DNA of 64,000 nt from Ruminococcus hominis (GTDB taxonomy: Bacteria; Bacillota; Clostridia; Lachnospirales; Lachnospiraceae), in NCBI RefSeq assembly GCF_014287355.1, contig NZ_JACOPE010000001.1, forward strand, positions 248,001 through 312,000. Reading direction: 5' to 3'. The notes below the pieces were generated by a model. That model did no database searches. It worked only from the letters and a program-made list of their open reading frames with translations, and was not told where the DNA came from. Within the stretch, counting starts at the first letter, position 1; each line of letters begins with the position of its first letter. Below, piece by piece: positions 26,871 to 35,155 of this stretch. Made by a program: the position numbers and the translations under genes.

Positions 26871-27833
26871 ATGAAGCAAATGATTGATATCGTAGCTTTG
26901 GGTGAATTATTGATTGACTTTACAGAAGCAGGAGTCGGTGCTGATGGAATGAAATTATTTGAACAGAATCCAGGAGGGGCACCGGCAAATCTACTGACTG
27001 TGGCTAGTCATATGGGATATCGAACAGAATTTATAGGCAAAGTTGGAAAAGATATGCATGGCGCTTTTCTGAAAAAAACTTTGGAGAAAGAAAAGATAGG
27101 TGTTTTAAACTTGATTGAGGACGAGCACTATTTTACCACGTTAGCATTTGTTGCAATTGATGAAAATGGTGAGCGAGAGTTTTCTTTTGCAAGAAAACCA
27201 GGTGCAGATACCAAATTACAGGCGGATGAATTGAATTTGGAGTTATTACAGAACTGTAAAATTTTTCACTTTGGTTCCTTATCTTTGACGGCACAGCCTG
27301 CACATGAGGCAACAGTGACAGCGGTCTCACGTGCTAAAGCAGAGGGGGCATTGATTTCTTATGATCCGAATTATCGAGCTTCTCTTTGGAGCAGCGAAGA
27401 TGTTGCCATAGAAACAATGAAATCGATGATTTGTTATGCAGATGTGATGAAGATATCAGATGAAGAAAGTTTGCTTCTGACTGGAGAAAAAACTTATGAA
27501 GCTGCAGCAGATCAATTCTTACAGATGGGACCGAAGTTAGTTGCTGTTACGCTTGGTAGCGAAGGCGTTTTAATAGCATTTGGAGAACGAAAAGAACGTA
27601 TTGCAGGATTTCAAGTGAAGTCAGTAGATACCACAGGTGCAGGAGATTCTTTTTGGGGCGGTTTCTTGAGTGCTTACTTGGAATTTAGAAAACCTGTTGA
27701 GGAACTATCTTGGAAAGAAATAAAATATTGTGCAGAATACGGAAATGCTACGGCAGCACTTTGTGTGCAGAAACGAGGTGGTATCCCAGCTATTCCAAAA
27801 AAAGAAGAAGTAAGTCGAATGATTCAGCGTTAA
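26871..27833 (+). CDS. Fructokinase (PfkB family), second copy
   Basis: The 320-residue product aligns without gaps to the kinase at 1558-2520, about 68% identical by hand count. It keeps NPGGAPAN and DTTGAGDSF with catalytic Asp259. It phosphorylates the fructose freed by GH32 to fructose 6-phosphate. It is the last gene of the operon, preceded by TGGAGG and followed by a strong terminator. Confidence 0.9.
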   Translation: MKQMIDIVALGELLIDFTEAGVGADGMKLFEQNPGGAPANLLTVASHMGYRTEFIGKVGKDMHGAFLKKTLEKEKIGVLNLIEDEHYFTTLAFVAIDENGEREFSFARKPGADTKLQADELNLELLQNCKIFHFGSLSLTAQPAHEATVTAVSRAKAEGALISYDPNYRASLWSSEDVAIETMKSMICYADVMKISDEESLLLTGEKTYEAAADQFLQMGPKLVAVTLGSEGVLIAFGERKERIAGFQVKSVDTTGAGDSFWGGFLSAYLEFRKPVEELSWKEIKYCAEYGNATAALCVQKRGGIPAIPKKEEVSRMIQR

Positions 27834-27846
27834 AACAATGATGAAA

Positions 27847-27904
27847 AACTCAATCTATTTTCTAGTGCATTTACTGGTAAATAGATTGAGTTTATTTCTT
27901 TTTG
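27847..27904 (+). terminator. Terminator of the fructan/difructose operon
   Basis: A perfect 14-bp stem (27847-27860 with 27879-27892, AACTCAATCTATTT and complement) with an 18-base loop is followed by a T-rich tail TTATTTCTTTTTG. Confidence 0.85.
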
Positions 27905-27941
27905 AGAAAATGAAACATGTTACAAGAATAAAAAAACAGAA

Positions 27942-27970
27942 TTGAACAACGGATGCCTCAATGATAAACT
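27942..27970 (+). promoter_or_regulatory. Promoter of the acyltransferase-like membrane protein
   Basis: TTGAAC (27942-27947) and TAAACT (27965-27970) are 17 bases apart. The -10 hexamer is the same as in the two promoters at 34513 and 34952. Confidence 0.5.
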
Positions 27971-28040
27971 GTTTGTATAAGCATATAACGATAAATATGA
28001 TGCACTAATAATAGGTACAACAGTGAAAGAGGTGAGAAAT

Positions 28041-29156
28041 ATGTTATCTTTACAGGACAGAGAAGTGAACACAGGCCGACAGCGGGAACTTGATCTGGTA
28101 AAAGGTTTCCTAATGATCATGATAGTATTTATACATTCATTTCAGACAATAGCAGGCGTGGAAGCAGCAGAATCGAATGTACATAAAATTATGTTTGCAC
28201 TGTTTATGCCGACAGGTGCTTGCTTATATTTATTTACTATGGGATTTGGAAGTGTTTTTACACGACATTCTAAGCCTGAAGATATGGTTAAAAATGGTGT
28301 GAGACTGTTATTGTATCAGGGATTAAGTAATTTATGTTATGCCGCAGCTTTGTTAATTAGTTTCAATATTAGAAATATGATTACAGGAGAAGTCGCAGGC
28401 AGCAGAGAATTATATGCACAAAACATGTATGCAGCACTTACATTTGTAAATATATTTTTTATATCAGGTATGTGTTATCTTGTGCTTGCGATATATAGAA
28501 AATTAAATGTAAAGATCAGTGGATATGTAATCAGTGCTGTAATAGTAGGAATCGTATCACCATTTACAAAGATGTTGGTTTCTGAAAATCAGGTACTTAA
28601 CTGGATTTTGGATATGACGTTTGGAGGAAAAGGTGAAACAAGCTTTTGTTTCTTTCCGTATTTGAGTTATGTATTTTTAGGATATGTTTTTGGAAAAGTG
28701 ATCAGAAGAGTTCCTGAAGATGAAAAAGGAGATTTTTATAAAAAGAGTGGTATAATATGTGGAATTATAGCAGTGATATGGTTTGCATGCTGCATAATGA
28801 CACACCCTACAGTTGATAGATTTTTTAACTATATGATTGAACAGTACAGAACGCCGGGCCTGGCAAAAGTAGTCGGAAGCTTTTGCAGTATCATGCTTGT
28901 ATTTGCAATTGCATTTTGGATTATGCCGATGATAGAAAAATGGAAATTTGGATATAACAAATTGTGTTATTATTCAAAACAAATATCTAAGATATATGCA
29001 GTGCATATCGGTGTATATTATATAATTTGTGGTTTTGCTGCATTTTCCGGATTTAATGTAAAAGAGTGTTTGATATGGTCGGTTATAGTGCTGATAGTAA
29101 CTGATTTGCTTGTACAAGGACACTTAATAATTATGAATAAGATAAAAAGAGTGTGA
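28041..29156 (+). CDS. Acyltransferase-like multi-pass membrane protein
   Basis: The 371-residue product begins with RQRELDLVKGFLMIMIVFIH, the pattern that opens the membrane acyltransferase 3 / HGSNAT-like families, and has about ten membrane helices. A conserved His in the first helix (VFIHSF) fits an acyl-transfer role, for example O-acetylation of a surface sugar. ATG 28041 is preferred to GTG 28023 because GAGGTGAG is correctly spaced for it. It stands alone between terminators and promoters. The substrate is unknown. Confidence 0.6.
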   Translation: MLSLQDREVNTGRQRELDLVKGFLMIMIVFIHSFQTIAGVEAAESNVHKIMFALFMPTGACLYLFTMGFGSVFTRHSKPEDMVKNGVRLLLYQGLSNLCYAAALLISFNIRNMITGEVAGSRELYAQNMYAALTFVNIFFISGMCYLVLAIYRKLNVKISGYVISAVIVGIVSPFTKMLVSENQVLNWILDMTFGGKGETSFCFFPYLSYVFLGYVFGKVIRRVPEDEKGDFYKKSGIICGIIAVIWFACCIMTHPTVDRFFNYMIEQYRTPGLAKVVGSFCSIMLVFAIAFWIMPMIEKWKFGYNKLCYYSKQISKIYAVHIGVYYIICGFAAFSGFNVKECLIWSVIVLIVTDLLVQGHLIIMNKIKRV

Positions 29157-29228
29157 CAATAATTGATTATTTTTATATGCTACCCTATTTATTGATATTT
29201 TCTATAAGTTGTTTTTTGTTATCAAAAT

Positions 29229-29283
29229 TCACTTACTAGCATAAGTGATAGTGAAATTATGTGGATTTCAACTTATTATAAGT
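29229..29283 (+). promoter_or_regulatory. Paired palindromes upstream of the SPFH gene
   Basis: TCACTTA and TAAGTGA (29229-29248, 6-base spacer) form an inverted repeat, and ACTTATTATAAGT (29271-29283) is a perfect palindrome sharing the ACTTA half-site. They lie 45-100 bases before the start codon and may bind an unidentified regulator. The -10 region is ambiguous here. Confidence 0.35.
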
Positions 29284-29328
29284 GTAAGATAATAATAGGT
29301 GAATTATTCGATGAAAGGAGATATAGGT

Positions 29329-30786
29329 ATGGGACTTATTAAAGCAGTTGCAGGAGCGGTAGGCGGAACAATGGCAGATCAATGGAAAGAGTTTTTCTAT
29401 TGTGAAGCGATGGATAAAAATGTCATGGTGAGGAAAGGACAGAAGCAGACGAGTTCTCGTTCTTCTAATACAAAAGGCAATGACAATATTATTACAAATG
29501 GTAGTGGAATCGCTGTGGCAGATGGTCAGTGTATGATTATTGTAGAACAGGGAAAAGTAGTAGAAATATGTGCAGAATCCGGACAGTTTACATATGATAC
29601 ATCTACAGAGCCAAGTATTTTCTCCGGTAATCTTGGAGATAGTATTTCAAAGACATTTGCAACAATCGGAAAACGATTTACATTTGGCGGCGATACAGGT
29701 AAAGATCAGCGTGTTTATTATTTTAATACAAAAGAGTTGATTGATAATAAATTCGGTACACCAAATCCGATTCCATTCCGTGTTGTAGATTCTAAGATAG
29801 GTCTGGATATTGATGTAGCAGTACGATGTTCAGGTGTTTATTCTTATCGAATCAGTGACCCGTTGTTGTTCTACACAAATGTGTGCGGTAATGTGGAGAA
29901 TGAGTATACGAGAGAAGAAATTGACAGACAGTTAAAAACAGAGTTTATCAGTGCTTTGCAGCCGGCATTTGGACGGCTTTCCGATATGGAGCTGCGTCCG
30001 AATCAAATTGTAAATCATACTACAGAGCTGGAAAATGCTATGAATGAAACACTGTCAGCAAAATGGAGTGAGCTTCGTGGACTGAAGGTAGTAAGTATTG
30101 CACTTGGTTCAGTGACACTTCCGGAAGAAGATGCAGAGTTGATCAAACAGGCACAGCGTACAGCAATGCTTCAGAATCCAACAATGGCAGCAGCAACTAT
30201 GGTAGGCGCTCAGGCAGATGCGATGAAAGCAGCAGCAAGCAACGAAGGCGGTGCTATGAACGGCTTTATCGGTATGGGTATGGCTATGAATGCAGGTGGC
30301 GGAATGAATGCCCAGAATTTATTTGCAATGGGAGCCCAGCAAGAGGAAGCAAGACGAAGAGAAGAGCTTGAAAGACAGGCGGCGCAAGCAGCACAGACTC
30401 CGCCTCCACAGGCAGCACCGGCGGCGGACAGCTGGCAGTGTACATGTGGTGCAACAGTTACAGGAAAGTTCTGTCCGGAATGTGGTTCAAAGAAACCAGA
30501 GCCAAAACCGGCAGCAGATAGCTGGCAGTGTGCATGTGGCGCAACAGTTACAGGAAAATTCTGTCCGGAATGTGGCAGCCCAAAACCGGTACAGGAAGAG
30601 GGATGGACATGTTCGTGCGGAGCAGTAAATAAAGGAAAGTTCTGTTCAGAATGTGGAGCAAAAAAACCGGCAGCGGCACCATTGTATCGTTGTGATAAAT
30701 GCGGTTGGGAACCTGAAGATCCGAAGAATCCGCCAAAATTCTGCCCAGAGTGCGGAGATCCATTTAATGATGCTGATATTCAGTAG
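29329..30786 (+). CDS. SPFH/Band-7 domain protein with four zinc ribbons
   Basis: The 485-residue product has an N-terminal SPFH domain of the YdjI type (about residues 20-280; IPFRVVDSKIGLDIDVAVRC, GLKVVSIALGSVTLPEED), a Met/Gly/Ala-rich linker, and four consecutive zinc ribbons in the last 110 residues. Three share the CxCGAxxxGKFCxECG form and the last has CDKCG and CPECG. No membrane segment precedes the SPFH domain. In Bacillus, YdjI-type proteins take part in membrane stress responses with PspA-like proteins; none is encoded here. ATG 29329 follows AAAGGAG. Confidence 0.8.
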   Translation: MGLIKAVAGAVGGTMADQWKEFFYCEAMDKNVMVRKGQKQTSSRSSNTKGNDNIITNGSGIAVADGQCMIIVEQGKVVEICAESGQFTYDTSTEPSIFSGNLGDSISKTFATIGKRFTFGGDTGKDQRVYYFNTKELIDNKFGTPNPIPFRVVDSKIGLDIDVAVRCSGVYSYRISDPLLFYTNVCGNVENEYTREEIDRQLKTEFISALQPAFGRLSDMELRPNQIVNHTTELENAMNETLSAKWSELRGLKVVSIALGSVTLPEEDAELIKQAQRTAMLQNPTMAAATMVGAQADAMKAAASNEGGAMNGFIGMGMAMNAGGGMNAQNLFAMGAQQEEARRREELERQAAQAAQTPPPQAAPAADSWQCTCGATVTGKFCPECGSKKPEPKPAADSWQCACGATVTGKFCPECGSPKPVQEEGWTCSCGAVNKGKFCSECGAKKPAAAPLYRCDKCGWEPEDPKNPPKFCPECGDPFNDADIQ

Positions 30787-30787
30787 A

Positions 30788-30872
30788 AAGATTGCGCAGT
30801 GATTCTGATAGGAATATGTCAGCTTCGCTGACCAGAATCACGCGCCAAGTTTCACGGACGTTCGACTTGAAT
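30788..30872 (-). repeat. Structured dispersed repeat, copy 2 (opposite orientation)
   Basis: On the minus strand this reads almost exactly as 6831-6908: the same GCGCGTGATTCTG / CAGAATCACTGCGC outer stem and GTCAGC-GAA-GCTGAC inner hairpin. It begins two bases after the SPFH stop codon and ends before the upp promoter, so it could also act as a transcript end. The palindrome that adjoins copy 1 (6921-7010) is absent here, which fixes the limits of the repeat unit. Confidence 0.6.
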
Positions 30873-30942
30873 AGAAAAAGGTGGTTTCAATACATAAAAA
30901 TCGTTATAATAAAAGGTACAAATACAATGGAGGACGTAGAAA

Positions 30943-31572
30943 ATGAGTAATGTAATTGAGATGACACACCCGTTGATCCAGCACAAGATTTCAAGATTGA
31001 GAGATAAGAATACAGGAACAGCAGAATTTCGTGCACTTGTAGAAGAAATCGCAATGCTGATGGGATATGAGGCATTAAAGGATCTGCCACTTGAAGATGT
31101 TGAGGTTGAGACTCCGATTGAAACATGCATGACACCTCAGATTGCCGGAAAGAAATTTGCTATTGTACCGATTTTACGTGCAGGTTTGGGAATGGTAAGC
31201 GGTATTCAGGCTTTAGTACCGACAGCAAAGATTGGACATATTGGTCTGTATCGTGACGAGGAGACACACGAACCACATGAGTATTATTGTAAGCTGCCGG
31301 ATCCGATTGAAGAGCGTTTGATCGTTGTTACAGATCCGATGCTTGCTACAGGCGGTTCAGCAGTTGCAGCAGTTGATTTTATTAAAAAGCATGGCGGTAA
31401 GAAGATTAAATTCATGGCTATTATCGCTGCTCCGGAAGGAATTAAACGTCTGATGGATGCACATCCGGATATTCAGTTGTATGTAGGTCATATCGACAGA
31501 GAGCTGAATAAAGCTGCTTACATCTGCCCAGGACTCGGAGATGCCGGGGATCGTATTTTTGGCACAAAATAG
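30943..31572 (+). CDS. upp: Uracil phosphoribosyltransferase
   Basis: The 209-residue enzyme has the full UPRTase pattern: the N-terminal [59 protein letters not shown], the PRPP loop [12 protein letters not shown] and the uracil-binding end [17 protein letters not shown]. It salvages uracil to UMP with PRPP in the cytosol. A TATAAT at 30905-30910 and TGGAGG before the ATG indicate its own promoter. Length and termini are normal. Confidence 0.98.
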   Translation: MSNVIEMTHPLIQHKISRLRDKNTGTAEFRALVEEIAMLMGYEALKDLPLEDVEVETPIETCMTPQIAGKKFAIVPILRAGLGMVSGIQALVPTAKIGHIGLYRDEETHEPHEYYCKLPDPIEERLIVVTDPMLATGGSAVAAVDFIKKHGGKKIKFMAIIAAPEGIKRLMDAHPDIQLYVGHIDRELNKAAYICPGLGDAGDRIFGTK

Positions 31573-31613
31573 GGGTAGTTTTTAAAAATAAAATATGCTA
31601 TTATATAAAATGT

Positions 31614-31776
31614 TTGATAGAGGCGCGGTGATAAGAGTATCCGGCTGGCAATAGTCAAGGGAAGACTGTCAGTAGGAGAAAGGAGAAGCCGCCGAAGGAA
31701 TGATATTTCCCTGATATGATTCCTGGGCCGGATGTAGAATATGCTCCGGACTGTCACAGGTGTGGAGAGCTATCGA
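31614..31776 (+). ncRNA. Lysine riboswitch (L-box) aptamer
   Basis: The region follows the L-box consensus in order: GATAGAGGCGCGG at the 5' side of P1, AAGAGTA loop-E-like element, GGAGAAAGGAGAAGCCGCCGAAGG in the core, a long P4-like arm (GGAATGATATTTCC...GGAATCA-type pairing), and the closing strand GGAGAGCTATC that pairs with the first bases. It sits upstream of an NhaC-family transporter, a known setting for lysine riboswitches. A TATTAT at 31599-31604 is the probable -10 element. Lysine binding would favour termination at the hairpin downstream. Confidence 0.88.
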
Positions 31777-31802
31777 GGATATATGGATTTTTTGATTTAT
31801 TT

Positions 31803-31850
31803 ATGCCGCGGGCGACTCACCAACAAAGAGATGCCAGCGGCATTTCTTTG
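31803..31850 (+). terminator. Riboswitch expression platform with alternative hairpins
   Basis: AAAGAGATGCC (31825-31835) and GGCATTTCTTT (31839-31849) form an 11-bp hairpin with a T-rich 3' arm. The GCGGCAT at 31837-31843 can instead pair with ATGCCGC at 31803-31809, which would break the first hairpin. Mutually exclusive pairing is what a switching platform needs. Confidence 0.6.
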
Positions 31851-31887
31851 TCTAAAAATGGTTGGAGAAGGAGAAGAAAGAGAAAAA

Positions 31888-33498
31888 ATGAGAAACAAGA
31901 GAAAAATGGGCGGGTTGCTCCTGGTTGCAATGAGCATATTATGTTTTAGTTCGATAACAGTATTTGCAGCAGACACATCCGCAGAGTATGTACCAGCAAT
32001 GTATGCATCAATCTGGTCGTTAGTGCCTCCGGTTATTGCGATTGTATTGGCACTTATTACAAAAGAAGTGTATAGTTCATTGTTTGTTGGAGTTTTGATC
32101 GGAGGAGCTTTTTGGGCAGGATTCAAACCGGAAGCCACGATATTACATGTATTTCAGGATGGAGTGGTAGGTGTTCTCACTGACAGCTATAATATGGGTA
32201 TTCTGATATTTTTGGTAATCCTTGGTGTTATGGTATGCATGATGAATAAAGCAGGCGGTTCAGCAGCATTTGGGCGTTGGGCCAAAGAGCATATTAAGAC
32301 AAGGGCAGGTGCACAGCTTACAACAATCGCACTTGGAATTTTGATTTTTATCGATGATTATTTTAACTGTCTGACAGTTGGAAGTGTTATGCGTCCGGTA
32401 ACAGATAGTCACAATGTGTCACGTGCAAAACTTGCATATTTAATTGATGCAACAGCAGCTCCGATATGTATTATCGCACCGATTTCATCATGGGCAGCAG
32501 CAGTAACAGGATTTGTAAAGGGAGAGGACGGATTTTCAATCTTTATTCGTGCGATTCCATATAACTATTATGCAATCCTTACAATTATTATGATGGTGAC
32601 TTTGGTTCTGGCAAAAGAAGATTATGGTCCGATGAAAGAACATGAGGACAATGCAATTGCGGGCGATCTTTATACAACGGATGACAGACCATATGAGAGT
32701 GCACAGGAAAATGTTATTTATAATAAGGGAAAGGTAATTGATCTGGTATTCCCAATTATTTCACTTATTATTTGCTGTGTTATAGGAATGATCTATTCAG
32801 GCGGGTTCTTCTCAGGAACAGGATTTGTAGAAGCATTTTCAGGAAGTGATGCATCTGTTGGACTGATGCTGGGAAGTTTCTTTGCAATGGTAATCACAAT
32901 TGCATTTTATGCAGTAAGAAAAGTTCTGCGTTTTTCGGATTCTATGGCTTGTATTCCGGATGGATTTAAAGCTATGGTTCCTGCAATCCTAATTCTCACA
33001 TTTGCCTGGACACTAAAATCAATGACAGATAGCCTTGGTGCAGCTGAATATGTAGCGTCAATCATGAATTCGGCAGCAAGCGGATTGTTAAATCTTCTTC
33101 CTGCAATTATATTCCTTGTAGGATGCTTCCTGGCATTTGCAACTGGTACTTCGTGGGGAACATTCGGAATCTTGATTCCTATTGTAGTTGCTGTATTCCA
33201 GGGAACAAATGAAACAATGATGATCATTTCCATTTCAGCTTGTATGGCAGGAGCTGTATGCGGAGATCATTGTTCGCCAATTTCAGATACAACAATTATG
33301 GCTTCAGCAGGAGCACAGTGCAATCATGTAAATCACGTATCAACACAGTTGCCATATGCAATGACAGTTGCTGCTGTTTCATGTATCACATATGTAATTG
33401 CAGGTGTGATACAGAATGCGGTTATTTGCCTGGTAATCGGAATTGCATTGCAGATCTTGGTGCTTCTTGCAATTCGAAACCATACAAGAAATAAATAA
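31888..33498 (+). CDS. NhaC-family Na+/H+ antiporter-like transporter under lysine riboswitch control
   Basis: The 536-residue product has a hydrophobic N-terminal segment resembling a signal peptide (MRNKRKMGGLLLVAMSILCF, then an AxA-like end) and then about 11 membrane helices of the NhaC type, with IFIDDYFNCLTVGSVMRPV and GTSWGTFGILIPI as conserved stretches. An open frame extends into the riboswitch at 31741, but ATG 31888, with AAGGAG 14 bases before it, is the likely start. NhaC-type genes behind L-boxes (LysW group) are thought to import lysine. Transport of lysine is therefore inferred from regulation, not from sequence. Confidence 0.82.
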   Translation: MRNKRKMGGLLLVAMSILCFSSITVFAADTSAEYVPAMYASIWSLVPPVIAIVLALITKEVYSSLFVGVLIGGAFWAGFKPEATILHVFQDGVVGVLTDSYNMGILIFLVILGVMVCMMNKAGGSAAFGRWAKEHIKTRAGAQLTTIALGILIFIDDYFNCLTVGSVMRPVTDSHNVSRAKLAYLIDATAAPICIIAPISSWAAAVTGFVKGEDGFSIFIRAIPYNYYAILTIIMMVTLVLAKEDYGPMKEHEDNAIAGDLYTTDDRPYESAQENVIYNKGKVIDLVFPIISLIICCVIGMIYSGGFFSGTGFVEAFSGSDASVGLMLGSFFAMVITIAFYAVRKVLRFSDSMACIPDGFKAMVPAILILTFAWTLKSMTDSLGAAEYVASIMNSAASGLLNLLPAIIFLVGCFLAFATGTSWGTFGILIPIVVAVFQGTNETMMIISISACMAGAVCGDHCSPISDTTIMASAGAQCNHVNHVSTQLPYAMTVAAVSCITYVIAGVIQNAVICLVIGIALQILVLLAIRNHTRNK

Positions 33499-33517
33499 AA
33501 TAAAAAAATAGTAGTAG

Positions 33518-33570
33518 AAAAGAGACTGACTTTTTGGGCACCTCCTAAAAACGAGAGTCTCTTTTTCTTT
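33518..33570 (+). terminator. Terminator of the NhaC-family gene
   Basis: AAAAGAGACT (33518-33527) pairs with AGTCTCTTTT (33556-33565), and an inner TTTTTGG pairs with CCTAAAAA, leaving a small loop. A T-rich tail follows and overlaps the next promoter. Confidence 0.8.
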
Positions 33571-33596
33571 GACTAAATATAAATCTGCGTTATAAT
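33569..33596 (+). promoter_or_regulatory. Promoter of the HAD phosphatase gene
   Basis: TTGACT (33569-33574) and TATAAT (33591-33596) are 16 bases apart, about 45 bases before the ATG at 33638. Confidence 0.6.
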
Positions 33597-33637
33597 TACT
33601 TCAAATCAGGTAAAGCAAGCGAAGGGAGAAGAAACGA

Positions 33638-34441
33638 ATGAAACCAATATTTTTTATAGATTATGATAATACAATTTTCAGTCATCAGACATGGCAGATT
33701 CCAGAAAGTACATTATGTGCACTTGAACAATTGCAAAAGGACGGATATAAATTAGTTATTGCAAGTGGAAGAGCATTTCGAAATAATTCACTTCCCGAAG
33801 AATTTCAAGGACGTATAACTCCGGATTGTCTGGTTAGTGCAAATGGCGCGATTGTTGAGATAGAAGGAAAATTAGTGAAAGAAAAATATTTTGATAAGGA
33901 TTTACAGAGAAGAATATTAGACTACGTTGTAGAAAAAAATTATTGCCTGTTATCTGGACAGGGTAATGATTGGTGTACTTCCAGCATCGAGCGATTCAAG
34001 GAGATTGCATCTCCAAAACAGCAGCAGTTATTGCCAAAGAGTGGGGACGCATACAAGGCGTTATATGAAAAACAGATTCCGTCTATGTTTCTGGCAGATA
34101 CAAAAGAAGCAATTGCTGATGTGCAGGAACATTTTCCAGAGACAAAGCTTTTGTGTATGGGGGATGAGCTTGGTGGTGCAGATATGATTCCAAAAGAGAA
34201 TGGAAAGGTTAAAGGTGCAAAGTGTGTTATGGACTATTATCATGCATCCTGGGATGATATTATTGCAATTGGGGATAGTATGAATGATATAGAGTTGATT
34301 CAGGCGGCTGGATTTGGGATTGCTATGGGTAATGCGATGGATGAGGTGCAGGAAGCAGCAGATTATGTTGCAAAGCATATTGATCAGAATGGATTTGCGG
34401 ATGCGGTTTCCAAAGCAAGAGAAGAGATAGCTAAAAGATAA
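33638..34441 (+). CDS. HAD-superfamily Cof-type phosphatase
   Basis: The 267-residue product has the four HAD motifs: DYDNT with nucleophile Asp8 and acid Asp10, the SGR motif near residue 43, a Lys before the cap exit (VKGAKCVMDYY) and GDSMND at 212-217 for magnesium. The C2B cap and the HIDQNGFADAV ending are typical of Cof/YidA-type phosphatases that act on sugar phosphates, nucleotides or flavin precursors. Substrate is unknown. The gene is monocistronic. Confidence 0.85.
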   Translation: MKPIFFIDYDNTIFSHQTWQIPESTLCALEQLQKDGYKLVIASGRAFRNNSLPEEFQGRITPDCLVSANGAIVEIEGKLVKEKYFDKDLQRRILDYVVEKNYCLLSGQGNDWCTSSIERFKEIASPKQQQLLPKSGDAYKALYEKQIPSMFLADTKEAIADVQEHFPETKLLCMGDELGGADMIPKENGKVKGAKCVMDYYHASWDDIIAIGDSMNDIELIQAAGFGIAMGNAMDEVQEAADYVAKHIDQNGFADAVSKAREEIAKR

Positions 34442-34512
34442 AAAGAATTATCAGAAAAAATAGAATAATTTCAATGCGAAGAAAGAAAATTTAAAATAAA
34501 ACGCATAAAATA

Positions 34513-34541
34513 TTGACAAAATAACATTTAAGTGTTAAACT
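34513..34541 (+). promoter_or_regulatory. Strong promoter of an orphan small transcript
   Basis: TTGACA (34513-34518) and TAAACT (34536-34541) are 17 bases apart. No long ORF follows before the terminator at 34916. Confidence 0.65.
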
Positions 34542-34591
34542 ATAGGCAATTCGAAAGAAGGAAATATTATAGAGTAGGAGGTAGAGGTCCA

Positions 34592-34675
34592 ATGGACGAT
34601 ATTAGTTCGATTACAACTCAATATGTTAGTGGTATGGCGGATGAAAGGTCCAATAATAAGAGATCTTTACAATAA
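34592..34675 (+). CDS. 27-codon small ORF in the orphan transcript
   Basis: ATG 34592 is preceded by AGGAGG at 34576-34581 (10-base spacing) and a consensus promoter. The peptide reads MDDISSITTQYVSGMADE and then RSNNKRSLQ. It is hydrophilic and resembles no protein I know. After its stop the transcript continues about 240 bases without any further ORF. It may be a real small protein, the stub of a decayed gene, or an accident in a regulatory RNA. Confidence 0.35.
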   Translation: MDDISSITTQYVSGMADERSNNKRSLQ

Positions 34676-34915
34676 TCCAGCAGACATATTGAACATAGAT
34701 ACCACATAAGATAGGATTTCATAAGATGTGTAAAGAAACATCAGATGTAAATCAGATCAAATAGCGAGATACCTGATTATAGATGGAATAATTAAGTAAG
34801 TATTTGGAATATCGAAGGAAGGGTACTGCAGGTATTGAACAGTTATAGAAAGAATAATTCGGGAGATAGCGCGGAAATAAAATAATAAAAAATTGAATAG
34901 AGAAAAAGAAATAGA

Positions 34916-34953
34916 AAATGCATCTGCAATGTCAATTGTGGATGCATTTTTTT
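34916..34953 (+). terminator. Terminator of the orphan transcript
   Basis: AAATGCATC plus TGCAAT (34916-34930) pairs over 15 positions with ATTGTG plus GATGCATTT (34935-34949) around a GTCA loop, followed by a run of seven T. The T-run runs straight into the -35 hexamer of the next promoter. Confidence 0.85.
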
Positions 34954-34980
34954 GACATTGTGAAGCACTTATGGTAAACT
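34952..34980 (+). promoter_or_regulatory. Promoter of the acidic repeat ATPase gene
   Basis: TTGACA (34952-34957) and TAAACT (34975-34980), 17 bases apart, are the same hexamers and spacing as at 34513. The leader of about 170 bases holds two hairpins: ATTATC/GATAAT with GGG/CCC at 34989-35016, and AAGAATGC/GCATTCTT at 35071-35090. Neither fits a riboswitch class I know. Confidence 0.65.
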
Positions 34981-35155
34981 AAGAAATGATTATCGGGGAG
35001 TCTACCCTTTGATAATTATAAGTAGGATAAATATAAAAAATATTGAGTTACAAAATCAATAAGAGGCACTAAGAATGCAGAGGCATTCTTGAATTTAAGA
35101 GAGTATAAATAATTTAGAGAAAGAAACGACAGAGTAAGTTTACGAGGTGAGTACA

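Noticed and set aside
34985..35095. Leader of the acidic ATPase gene as a purine or preQ1 riboswitch
   Set aside because: GGGGAGTCTACCC looks superficially like a purine aptamer loop, but the three-way junction and conserved core bases are missing.
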